Assembly: GCA_002708145.1 (NCBI GenBank)
Contig: PAOV01000025.1
Location: 14,988 to 27,607 of the forward strand
DNA from: Chloroflexota bacterium
Lineage (GTDB): Bacteria; Chloroflexota; Dehalococcoidia; Lucifugimonadales; Lucifugimonadaceae
DNA: 12,620 nucleotides
Reading direction: 5' to 3'
A program made the position numbers and the translations under genes. The first letter of the stretch is position 1. Each line of letters begins with the position of its first letter. The notes below the pieces were generated by a model that was not told the DNA's origin, made no database searches, and saw only the letters and a list, made by a program, of their open reading frames with translations. Below, one piece after another: positions 6,374 through 12,620 of this stretch.

Positions 6374-7333
6374 ATGGCTTCAAAAAAAATTAGTTCAAAT
6401 ATAATAACATCTATTGGTAATACACCTTTAATTGACGTTACCCAATTAAGTCCTGATCCTAAAATTCAGATATTCGGTAAGCTTGAATCTGCTAATCCTA
6501 CTGGATCTGTTAAGGACAGGGTAGCTAGATCTCTTATTCTTAATGCGGAAAAAGAAGGTAAAATTTCTCAAGGTAGTACTATTCTTGAACCTACTTCTGG
6601 GAATACTGGTATTGGCTTAGCAATGCTTGGTAGCACAAGGGGTTATAATGTAAAGGCTGTTATGCCTGCAGATGTTCCTCCTGAAAGAATTGACATATTG
6701 AAGGCTTTCGGAGCAGAGGTAATTTTTTCCGATGCTGGTAAAGGAACTAATGAATCGATAAAATTAGCAAAAGAAATCAGTAATGATAATCCAAATTATT
6801 ATATGCCTTATCAATATGGAAATGAAGCAAATCCAAGAGCACATTATGAAACTACAGGCCCAGAAATAATCAATGATTTGCCTGATATAGATGTATTTGT
6901 AGCTGGTTTAGGTACTGGGGGAACCCTTATGGGTGCAGGCAAATTTTTAAAGGAATGTAATCCAAATATAAAAATCATTGCTACTGCTCCTCATCCAGAT
7001 GAAAAAGTCCAAGGTCTAAGAGCAATTGAACATGGCTTTATTCCCCCTATAATTGATTTAGAAAAACTCGATGGAAGAGTTTTAATTGAGGGAGAAGAAG
7101 CTTTTTTTTGGACTAGAAAACTACTAATAGATATGGGTATTTTTGTTGGAGTGTCATCCGGAGCTACTTTTGCTACTGCGAGAAAAATGGCTCAAAAAAT
7201 GTCAAAAGAAGGTAAATCTGGAAAAATAGTTACAATTTTTTGTGATGGTGGTTGGAAATATTTATCAACAGGAATATATTCTGAAAATTTTAAATATAAT
7301 CAAAAAGAAATAGAAGGAAAAACGTGGTGGTAA
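6374..7333 (+). CDS. cysM: Cysteine synthase, CysM type (probably sulfur-carrier dependent)
   Basis: This PLP enzyme makes L-cysteine by beta-replacement. The 319 residues carry the PLP lysine K47 in NPTGSVKDR, the TSGNTG loop at 74-79, the phosphate loop GLGTGGT at 178-184 and SSGA at 261-264. The C-terminus, with DGGWKYLSTG at 291-300 and a terminal tryptophan pair, closely resembles Mycobacterium tuberculosis CysM (about 323 residues, ending DAGWKYLSTG then a Trp-Ala end), which uses O-phosphoserine and the thiocarboxylate of CysO instead of O-acetylserine and sulfide. R216 in GLRAIEHGF appears to match the arginine there that reads the phosphate group. The upstream E1-like gene supports this reading. 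An in-frame TTG at 6341 would overlap moeB; the ATG at 6374 gives the usual family N-terminus. The amidase starts directly after the stop. O-acetylserine-type CysK or cystathionine synthase are less likely alternatives. Confidence 0.87.
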   Translation: MASKKISSNIITSIGNTPLIDVTQLSPDPKIQIFGKLESANPTGSVKDRVARSLILNAEKEGKISQGSTILEPTSGNTGIGLAMLGSTRGYNVKAVMPADVPPERIDILKAFGAEVIFSDAGKGTNESIKLAKEISNDNPNYYMPYQYGNEANPRAHYETTGPEIINDLPDIDVFVAGLGTGGTLMGAGKFLKECNPNIKIIATAPHPDEKVQGLRAIEHGFIPPIIDLEKLDGRVLIEGEEAFFWTRKLLIDMGIFVGVSSGATFATARKMAQKMSKEGKSGKIVTIFCDGGWKYLSTGIYSENFKYNQKEIEGKTWW

Positions 7334-8752
7334 ATGACTGAAGAGATTAATTTTTTATCTACTATAAACCAAAAAAAACTATTATTATCAAAGCAAATTT
7401 CTTGTGAAGAACTCGTTAATGTTCACTTAGATCAAATAGATAAATATAATCCTTTAGTAAATGCGATTGTTACATTGTCTAATGAGTTAGCAATAAATCA
7501 GGCAAAAGATATTGATAATAATTCTGACAAACTAAATGGTATATTGGCTGGTTTGCCAGTTGCTGTGAAGGACTTAGAAGAAACATCAGGCATAAGAACA
7601 ACTTTTGGTTCTCAAATATATGCTGACAATATTCCAAATAGTGATTCCTTAATTGTAAAAAAAGTTAAAGAATCAGGTGCTATTATCATCGGTAAATCTA
7701 ATACTCCTGAGTTTGGTGCAGGTTCTCAAACTTTCAATGAAGTGTTTTGGTCTACTAAAAATCCCTACTCTTTGGACAAAACATGTGGTGGAAGTTCGGG
7801 TGGATCTGCTGTTGCTTTAGCATGTGGTATGGTACCGCTAGCAACTGGATCAGATCTTGGTGGTTCATTGAGAAATCCTGCAGCATGGTCAAATATAGTG
7901 GGATTTAGGCCTTCATTAGGTAGAGTTCCTGCATATGATGATTTAGGATGGTCAACGCTATCAACTGGTGGCCCTATGGGTCGGCAAGTTATAGATATAT
8001 TATTACAACTGGTTGCTATGTCAGGTTACGAAAAGCATTCCCCAAGCTCTTTTCATGATTCGACAATCCGTCTTGAAAATTCGTTACATAGAAATTTTAA
8101 TGGTACAAAAATTGCCTGGGCAAAAAATCTTAACAATAGACCAATTGAACCAGAAATTTATGATAATTTTTTGAAACAAAAAAATATTTTTGAAACTATT
8201 GGTTGTAAAATTATTGATGATGAACCTGATTTATCCGAATCGGATCAAATTTTTCAAGCCTACAGAGCTTATAGTTATACATTAAAGCATAAAGAACATA
8301 TAGAAAAAAATGCTGATAAAGTCAAAGAGACTATTTTATGGAATTATAATCAAGGGAAAAAAATGTCTGCTTACGATATGGCAAAAGCTGAATCTCTAAG
8401 AACTAAATTATGGGGAAATATAATGAAATTCTTTGAAAAATATGATTATCTAATTATGCCTGTAACCTCTGTTCCACCATTTTCAGTAGAAAAAGAATAT
8501 GTTGACGAAATAAATGGAGTAAAACTTAATACTTATTTAGATTGGATGTGGCCATGTTATACCATTTCTGTAACTGGTCTACCCTCTATTTCTATCCCTT
8601 CAGGATTTACTGATTCGGGCTTGCCTATAGGCCTACAGATTATTGGGAAGCCGAGAAAAGATTTTTCAGTACTTGAATTAGCCCAAGCTTACGAAAATAT
8701 CACCGAATTTTATAAGGTGAAACCTAATTTTATAAGTGATGAGGATAATTAG
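7334..8752 (+). CDS. Amidase-signature family hydrolase
   Basis: The 472 residues contain the full amidase-signature core: K79 in GLPVAVKD, cis-serine S154 in GGSSGGSA, and nucleophile S178 in GSDLGGSLRNPA, the Ser-cisSer-Lys triad. These enzymes cleave amide or ester bonds in the cytoplasm. Length and core resemble GatA, but LGGSLRNPAAWSNIVGFRPS and the following GWSTLSTGGPMGR are typical of free-standing amidases (for example aryl-acylamidases or indoleacetamide hydrolases), and no gatB or gatC is present, so a role in Gln-tRNA synthesis is unlikely. The substrate cannot be told from the sequence. The ATG follows the cysM stop with no gap and the next gene again begins without a gap, so the product is made from the same mRNA; whether it is linked to cysteine metabolism is not shown. 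No signal peptide is visible. Confidence 0.9.
   Translation: MTEEINFLSTINQKKLLLSKQISCEELVNVHLDQIDKYNPLVNAIVTLSNELAINQAKDIDNNSDKLNGILAGLPVAVKDLEETSGIRTTFGSQIYADNIPNSDSLIVKKVKESGAIIIGKSNTPEFGAGSQTFNEVFWSTKNPYSLDKTCGGSSGGSAVALACGMVPLATGSDLGGSLRNPAAWSNIVGFRPSLGRVPAYDDLGWSTLSTGGPMGRQVIDILLQLVAMSGYEKHSPSSFHDSTIRLENSLHRNFNGTKIAWAKNLNNRPIEPEIYDNFLKQKNIFETIGCKIIDDEPDLSESDQIFQAYRAYSYTLKHKEHIEKNADKVKETILWNYNQGKKMSAYDMAKAESLRTKLWGNIMKFFEKYDYLIMPVTSVPPFSVEKEYVDEINGVKLNTYLDWMWPCYTISVTGLPSISIPSGFTDSGLPIGLQIIGKPRKDFSVLELAQAYENITEFYKVKPNFISDEDN
8741..8745 (+). promoter_or_regulatory. Shine-Dalgarno site supporting the TTG start of the isomerase-like gene
   Basis: GAGGA within the last codons of the amidase gene lies 7 nt before a TTG at 8753. 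It supports translation from this TTG, which directly follows the amidase stop codon. Confidence 0.5.
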
Positions 8753-9529
8753 TTGCCAAAATTAGAAGCAAATTTACAATGGATGTTTAATGAATATGAT
8801 GTTTTAGATAGATATGATCAGGCAGCTAAATTAGGTTTTAAGGGAGTAGAAATTCAAAACCCATATGATTTTAAAATTGAGCAAATTAAACAAAAGTTGC
8901 ATAATAACAACTTAAAGCAAATAATCATTAACACAAACATTGTTGATAACGATACTGGAATATCTAATCTAATCTTAAGATCAGACAAAATTGATATATA
9001 TAAAAAAAGGCTTATTCAATCTAAGCACTATGCTAAAGAACTAGGATGCATAGGAGTGAATGTTGGAATAGGTGTTTTAAGTGATTTAGATTCAAAAGTT
9101 GCTTATGAAACCTTAAAGGAAAATTTATTTTTTGCAGCTGAAGAGTTATCCAAAGAAAAAATTTATGCACTTATAGAACCAATAAATATTATTGATCAAC
9201 CTGGATACTTTATTAATAAAACTAAACAAGCTTTTAAGATAATAAATCAGATAAAACACCAAAATTTAGCATTGCAGTATGATTTTTACCATATGCAAAT
9301 TATGGAAGGTAATTTGGCCTATAATGTGAAAGAAAACTTAGACTATATAAAACATATACAATTAGCTGATAATCCAGGAAGAAATGAACCAGGAACTGGT
9401 GAAATTAATTATAACTTCCTTCTAAAATTTTTAGATGATATTGGTTATGAAGGTTGGGTGGGATGTGAATACAAACCTTCTTCTAACACAAAAAAAAGTT
9501 TAGAGTGGGCTAAACAATGGTTAAGTTGA
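8753..9529 (+). CDS. Hydroxypyruvate isomerase-like TIM-barrel protein (Hyi/OtnI family)
   Basis: Hyi interconverts hydroxypyruvate and tartronate semialdehyde; OtnI acts on 2-oxotetronate. The 258 residues equal the length of E. coli Hyi. The N-terminal PKLEANLQWMFNE is a family hallmark, followed by AAKLGFKGVEIQNPY (24-38). Metal and catalytic residues fall as expected: E142 in IEPIN, D177 and H180 in YDFYHMQ, H201 in HIQLADNPGRNEPGTGEI, and E239 in GCEYKP. The start is a TTG, backed by an upstream GAGGA and by the N-terminus that results. It abuts the amidase gene and overlaps pgpA by 13 nt, so it is translated as part of a chain. Other glyoxylate or tartronate genes are absent, so the exact substrate is open; a different sugar-phosphate or inosose isomerase cannot be excluded. 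Confidence 0.85.
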   Translation: MPKLEANLQWMFNEYDVLDRYDQAAKLGFKGVEIQNPYDFKIEQIKQKLHNNNLKQIIINTNIVDNDTGISNLILRSDKIDIYKKRLIQSKHYAKELGCIGVNVGIGVLSDLDSKVAYETLKENLFFAAEELSKEKIYALIEPINIIDQPGYFINKTKQAFKIINQIKHQNLALQYDFYHMQIMEGNLAYNVKENLDYIKHIQLADNPGRNEPGTGEINYNFLLKFLDDIGYEGWVGCEYKPSSNTKKSLEWAKQWLS

Positions 9530-9984
9530 GTAATAGATTTGCATTTATATTTGCGACAGGTTTTTATACTGGATTATGGCCACTAAAAGGCCCTGCAACT
9601 TTTGCATCTTTAGTATCAGCCGTAATATTCTTTTTTCTCAGTAACTTATTATCAAATGATTTATACTTATCAATACTAATTATTTTATTTACTATTTTAG
9701 GAATTTGGTCATCTAATCGTACTGCTACAAGTAAGGATAAAGATCCAAGCAAAGTAGTTATTGATGAGTGGGTAGGGATGTGGATTACTTTACTTTTTTT
9801 ACCTGTTAACATTGTTTGGTTCATGATCGGATTTTTAGTCTTTAGATATCTTGATATATTCAAACCTTTTGGTATAAGAAAAATTGAAAGATTCTCAGGT
9901 GGTGTGGGAATTATGCTGGATGATGTAGCAGCGGGATTTTTAGGTTGCATAGTATTAAATGCTATTAATTTACTAGTTAGGTAA
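9517..9984 (+). CDS. pgpA: Phosphatidylglycerophosphatase A
   Basis: PgpA removes phosphate from phosphatidylglycerophosphate to give phosphatidylglycerol. The 155-residue membrane protein has the expected size (about 155-170) and motifs: TGLWPLKGPATFASL at 18-32 (the family's G-x3-P-x2-PGT-like entry), DPSKVVIDEWVG at 76-87, FRYLDIFKPFGI at 109-120 and GIMLDDVAAG at 131-140, with acidic residues D83, E84, D113, D135 and D136 suited to bind magnesium. About three or four membrane helices are visible. The ATG lies inside the end of the isomerase gene (13-nt overlap), implying coupled translation. Its 3' end overlaps the converging hydrolase gene by 12 nt and no hairpin terminator is seen. With the PlsY-like gene on the left it is the second phospholipid gene of the window, but they are in different transcription units. 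Confidence 0.93.
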   Translation: MVKLSNRFAFIFATGFYTGLWPLKGPATFASLVSAVIFFFLSNLLSNDLYLSILIILFTILGIWSSNRTATSKDKDPSKVVIDEWVGMWITLLFLPVNIVWFMIGFLVFRYLDIFKPFGIRKIERFSGGVGIMLDDVAAGFLGCIVLNAINLLVR

Positions 9985-10818
9985 AAGATAATTAATTTCT
10001 TGTTTTATTTTGTCAATAAACTTTAGATGATCCTCTATATGAGGAGTGTGACCTGAGTTTAGTAGTTCTAAAAACTTTGAATTGGGCAATAAATTTTCCA
10101 AATAATTTTTTTCATCTTTAGAAACTATACCACCTAAATCTGGTGATCCTAAAATAAATAATATATTACAATTTATTTTATTATAAATTTTAGTAAATTT
10201 ATCAATGCTAATTTTTTCTCTTATTCTATTTTTTTCAAGTATATGATCTAAATCAAACCACATCCTAGAAAGTATATTTATACTATGTTTTGATGCATTT
10301 GGGTATAATTTTATTGTTTCAGAAATTAGATCTCCTGGAGTTGTAGCGTCCTTAATGTTTTTACTTCTATTTTTTCTAAATTTAGCATCTGCTGAAGGTA
10401 TTCTTCTTTTTTTGTTCCTTATTTCATCAGGTGCTGCAGTATAAGGATCTACTAGTACTAATTTACTTATTAAGTCAGGACGCTTAGATGTAATATTAGT
10501 TGCAAGCCAACCACCCAATGAATGTCCTACTAATACAATTTTTTGTTTAAATAATTTTTCTATAAGTATTATTAGATCGTTAATCCAAACATCATAAGTA
10601 AATTTATCTGAAAATCGCCCAGATCTACCCATTCCTCTCAAGTCTAAAGTGGTGATGTTGTAAAAGTTTGATAGTTCAGAAGTTACTCTGTCCCAAGTAT
10701 TTTTGCTTGAACTATATCCATGAATAAAAACTAAATGAGGAATTTTGCTATCTAGTAAATATTGTTTTATATCGATAGCTATATCGCCTGTGTGTACAAA
10801 TTTTTGAATAATTTGCAT
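9973..10818 (-). CDS. Alpha/beta-fold hydrolase
   Basis: The 281 residues form a typical alpha/beta hydrolase: oxyanion strand FIHGYSS (31-37), DLRGMGRSG at 59-67, nucleophile elbow GHSLGGW with S100, likely acid D227 in LGSPD, and H257 in SGHTPH. A lid region around 127-200 contains a basic cluster (KKRR at 136-139). Such proteins act on esters, lactones, epoxides or C-C bonds, and the sequence does not reveal which. No signal peptide or lipobox is seen, so it is probably cytoplasmic. It starts 7 nt after sucD and is likely the last gene of the sucCD transcript; its last 12 bases overlap the end of pgpA on the other strand. No function linked to succinyl-CoA can be claimed from the position alone. 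Confidence 0.88.
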   Translation of the reverse strand: MQIIQKFVHTGDIAIDIKQYLLDSKIPHLVFIHGYSSSKNTWDRVTSELSNFYNITTLDLRGMGRSGRFSDKFTYDVWINDLIILIEKLFKQKIVLVGHSLGGWLATNITSKRPDLISKLVLVDPYTAAPDEIRNKKRRIPSADAKFRKNRSKNIKDATTPGDLISETIKLYPNASKHSINILSRMWFDLDHILEKNRIREKISIDKFTKIYNKINCNILFILGSPDLGGIVSKDEKNYLENLLPNSKFLELLNSGHTPHIEDHLKFIDKIKQEINYLLPN

Positions 10819-10825
10819 GCAAAAA

Positions 10826-11698
10826 TTATCTCATTATTTCTTTCATTCGTAAACCGATATCTGATGGAGATTCTACAACATGAACTCCGGCATTAGATAA
10901 TGCTTTATTTTTTTCAGAAGCAAGAGCTGCTTTTCCAGTAATGATTGCACCAGCATGACCCATTCTTTTTCCTGGAGGTGCAGTCTGCCCAGCAATATAT
11001 GAAACAACCGGTTTTGTAACATGCTTTTTTATATATTCAGCTGCTAATTGTTCTCTAGTACCACCTATTTCACCAATAAGAACAATTGCTTCAGTTTCAT
11101 CATCAGATTGAAACATTTCAAGAATATCTGTAAATGTTGTACCATGAACAGGATCTCCACCTATGCCAACACATGTTGATTGTCCAAAGCCATTTTGAAC
11201 AAGTTGAGCTATTGCTTCGTAAGTTAAAGTTCCAGATCTTGAAACCACACCTATATTACCTTGCTTTACTATGTTTCCTGGTATTATGCCTACTTTGGTT
11301 TTGGTTGAAGGCGTTAGAAGTCCTGGACAATTAGACCCAATTAATCTAACAGGTTTATCTTTTATATATGACATGATTTTTATCATATCTAAAACTGGGA
11401 CACCTTCTGTTATACATACAATTAAATCTATACCTGCATCAACCTGTTCGATTATGGCATCCATAGCAAAAGGAGCAGGAACAAATATTACACCAGTATT
11501 GGCACCAGTTTTGTCTATTGCCTTTTCTACAGATGAAAAATATGGAACTTTATTTTCAAAATTGCTACCTTCTCTACCAGGATGTACTGCTGCAACAACA
11601 TTTGTGCCATATTCTATGGTTTTTGATGCCTGAAAACTACCATCTCTCCCAAGGCCTTGGATCAATAATCTGGTATGTTCATTAACTAAAATTGACAT
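10826..11698 (-). CDS. sucD: Succinyl-CoA ligase alpha subunit
   Basis: The alpha subunit carries the phosphohistidine that passes phosphate between succinyl-phosphate and the nucleotide in the TCA cycle step succinyl-CoA to succinate. At 290 residues it matches E. coli SucD (289). Visible: H248 in GKRMGHAGAI (active histidine), GEIGG with E210, SRSGTLTYE at 153-161, GIGGDPVHG at 178-186 and GSNCPGLLTP at 121-130. The N-terminal CoA-binding loop is odd: the usual QGITG..G.FH is QGLGRDGSFQ at 14-23 and the usual TPGKGG is HPGREG at 39-44. Yet YGTNVV and the remaining domain fit well. It follows sucC after 4 nt with an AGGAG site inside the sucC end. Malate-CoA ligase (MtkB-like) is an alternative for such pairs but I see no malyl-CoA lyase gene. 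Confidence 0.92.
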   Translation of the reverse strand: MSILVNEHTRLLIQGLGRDGSFQASKTIEYGTNVVAAVHPGREGSNFENKVPYFSSVEKAIDKTGANTGVIFVPAPFAMDAIIEQVDAGIDLIVCITEGVPVLDMIKIMSYIKDKPVRLIGSNCPGLLTPSTKTKVGIIPGNIVKQGNIGVVSRSGTLTYEAIAQLVQNGFGQSTCVGIGGDPVHGTTFTDILEMFQSDDETEAIVLIGEIGGTREQLAAEYIKKHVTKPVVSYIAGQTAPPGKRMGHAGAIITGKAALASEKNKALSNAGVHVVESPSDIGLRMKEIMR

Positions 11699-11702
11699 TA
11701 TC

Positions 11703-12620
11703 TTAATCTCCTATACTTGGTAGTATTTTTGTCAGAATTTCTGCTGCTTCAAACAAGTCGGATGCTGTAGTGATATTGAGATCTGAATTTTCAAGTAAAT
11801 TCAAGCCTTCATCTGCATTTGTGCCTCTCATGGTAACTACTATTGGTAAATTAGATTTTGTTTCTTGGGCAGCTTTAATGATACCTTTTGCGACTACATC
11901 AGATCTAGCTATTCCAGCAAAAAGATTTACCAAGATAACTTTGACATCACTGTCATCAGTAATTATTTTGAATGCTTCTTCAATACCAGCCTGATCTGCT
12001 GAACCACCTATATCTAAAAAATTTGCAGGATTGGCTCCAGCATTTTTTGTTATATCCATTGTTGCCATTGCTAGGCCTGCACCATTAACCATACAGCCTA
12101 CTTCTCCTCCATCTAATTTTACATAAGCAAGATTTGCACTTATTGCTCTTTCTTCTAAGGGGTCGAGTTGATTAGGATCGTATAATTTTTCTAAATTTTT
12201 ATGACGAAATAGAGCATCATCTTCTATATTAATTTTAGCATCTAAGGCGATTATTTCATCATTGTCAGTAATTATTAATGGATTTATTTCAACGAGGCTA
12301 CAATCATTTTCTATAAATAATTTATATAGATTAATAAACAAGTTGGTACTCTCTTTTATAGATTTCTCCGGTATGTTTAGCTTACGAGATAAATCTCTTG
12401 CTATATAAGGTGTTAAGCCAATCAATGGGTCACATTTAATTCTAAATATTTTTTCAGGCTGACTTTCAGCTACCTCTTCGATATCCATTCCTCCTTCAGT
12501 GCTAGCAATAAACACTGGAGATGCTAAATCACCATCAATAAGTATAGATATATAGAGTTCTTTTTGTATTTCTAAGGTTTGAGCAATAAGCAATTTTTCT
12601 ATTGGTACTCCAGATTTATT
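11703..12620 (-). CDS. sucC: Succinyl-CoA ligase beta subunit (N-terminus cut by window edge)
   Basis: The beta subunit binds nucleotide (ATP-grasp fold) and succinate. The frame is open to the last base of the window, giving 305 residues; a full subunit has about 385-390, so some 80-85 N-terminal residues lie outside. The TTG at 12593 is internal and is not the start. Visible motifs, numbered from the edge: ASTEGGMDIEEVA (39-51), metal-site EINPLIITDNDEIIALDAK (111-129), VNGAGLAMATMD (178-189), NPANFLDIGGSAD (197-209) and LVNLFAGIARSDVVA (230-244). All are conserved, so the gene seems intact as far as seen. It precedes sucD by 4 nt, forming the usual sucCD pair. Use of ATP or GTP, or succinate versus malate, cannot be settled without the missing part. 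Confidence 0.93.
   Translation of the reverse strand, partial: NKSGVPIEKLLIAQTLEIQKELYISILIDGDLASPVFIASTEGGMDIEEVAESQPEKIFRIKCDPLIGLTPYIARDLSRKLNIPEKSIKESTNLFINLYKLFIENDCSLVEINPLIITDNDEIIALDAKINIEDDALFRHKNLEKLYDPNQLDPLEERAISANLAYVKLDGGEVGCMVNGAGLAMATMDITKNAGANPANFLDIGGSADQAGIEEAFKIITDDSDVKVILVNLFAGIARSDVVAKGIIKAAQETKSNLPIVVTMRGTNADEGLNLLENSDLNITTASDLFEAAEILTKILPSIGD
11708..11712 (-). promoter_or_regulatory. Shine-Dalgarno site of sucD
   Basis: AGGAG on the minus strand lies within the last codons of sucC, 9 nt before the sucD ATG. Its position shows coupled translation of the two subunits, which are needed in equal amounts. Confidence 0.65.

Noticed and set aside
7334..8752. Assigning the amidase as GatA of the Glu-tRNA amidotransferase
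   Set aside because: The triad numbering (K79, S154, S178) matches GatA, but the sequence around the nucleophile is that of stand-alone amidases and no gatB or gatC is nearby.
9564..9950. Minus-strand open frame of 128 codons opposite pgpA
   Set aside because: pgpA has all its motifs on the plus strand; the antisense product is low in recognisable content and has no ribosome site that I can see.
11134..11633. Two plus-strand open frames inside sucD
   Set aside because: They are antisense shadows of a well-conserved gene, and their products show no family motifs.
1..12620. CRISPR array, transposon, tRNA, riboswitch or toxin-antitoxin pair
   Set aside because: The sequence is filled by housekeeping genes with gaps too short for such elements, and I see no spaced direct repeats or cloverleaf-like sequence.

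Overview
The window is an AT-rich, densely packed stretch of bacterial chromosome. Almost every base is coding: no gene-free stretch exceeds about 130 bases, gene gaps are 0-16 nt inside transcription units, and several neighbours touch or overlap. I see no phage, transposon, CRISPR array, tRNA or rRNA. The gene set is housekeeping and reads as a streamlined genome. Several features point, as inference only, to a Chloroflexota-like (marine Dehalococcoidia / SAR202-type) bacterium: RNase Y with YmdB, a CTC-type bL25, a CysM-type cysteine synthase ending in the pattern known from mycobacterial CysM, and a B-box zinc-finger membrane protein of a style I associate with Chloroflexota and Actinomycetota. 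I hold this placement at about even odds.

Left block, minus strand (1-4960): bL25 (rplY/ctc), RNase Y (rny), YmdB phosphodiesterase, a PHP-family phosphoesterase/exonuclease, a PlsY-like acyltransferase, and a B-box zinc-finger membrane protein cut by the left edge. From rny onward the gaps are 2, 14, 6 and 3 nt, so these five genes look like one transcription unit centred on RNA turnover, with lipid and membrane genes at its end. Divergent promoters for this block and the next probably lie in 4961-5089.

Middle block, plus strand (5090-9984): an Rrf2-family regulator with three cysteines of the Fe-S type, an E1-like MoeB/ThiF adenylyltransferase, a CysM-type cysteine synthase, an amidase-signature hydrolase, a hydroxypyruvate-isomerase-like TIM barrel protein, and PgpA. 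The first three suggest an Fe-S-sensing switch over thiocarboxylate-dependent cysteine synthesis. The sulfur-carrier protein and the protease that such a pathway needs are not in the window. The regulator has a perfect TATAAT box 7 nt before its ATG, so its mRNA is probably leaderless. The box sits in an inverted repeat that could be the regulator's operator.

Right block, minus strand (9973-12620): succinyl-CoA ligase beta (sucC, N-terminus cut by the right edge), alpha (sucD), and an alpha/beta hydrolase whose 3' end overlaps that of pgpA tail to tail. SucD keeps its phosphohistidine loop but has an unusual CoA-binding loop. Two further points qualify the annotation: the PlsY-like protein lacks several residues usually conserved in the family, and some likely starts (TTG for rplY, TTG for the isomerase, an internal ATG for rny) are set by Shine-Dalgarno positions.
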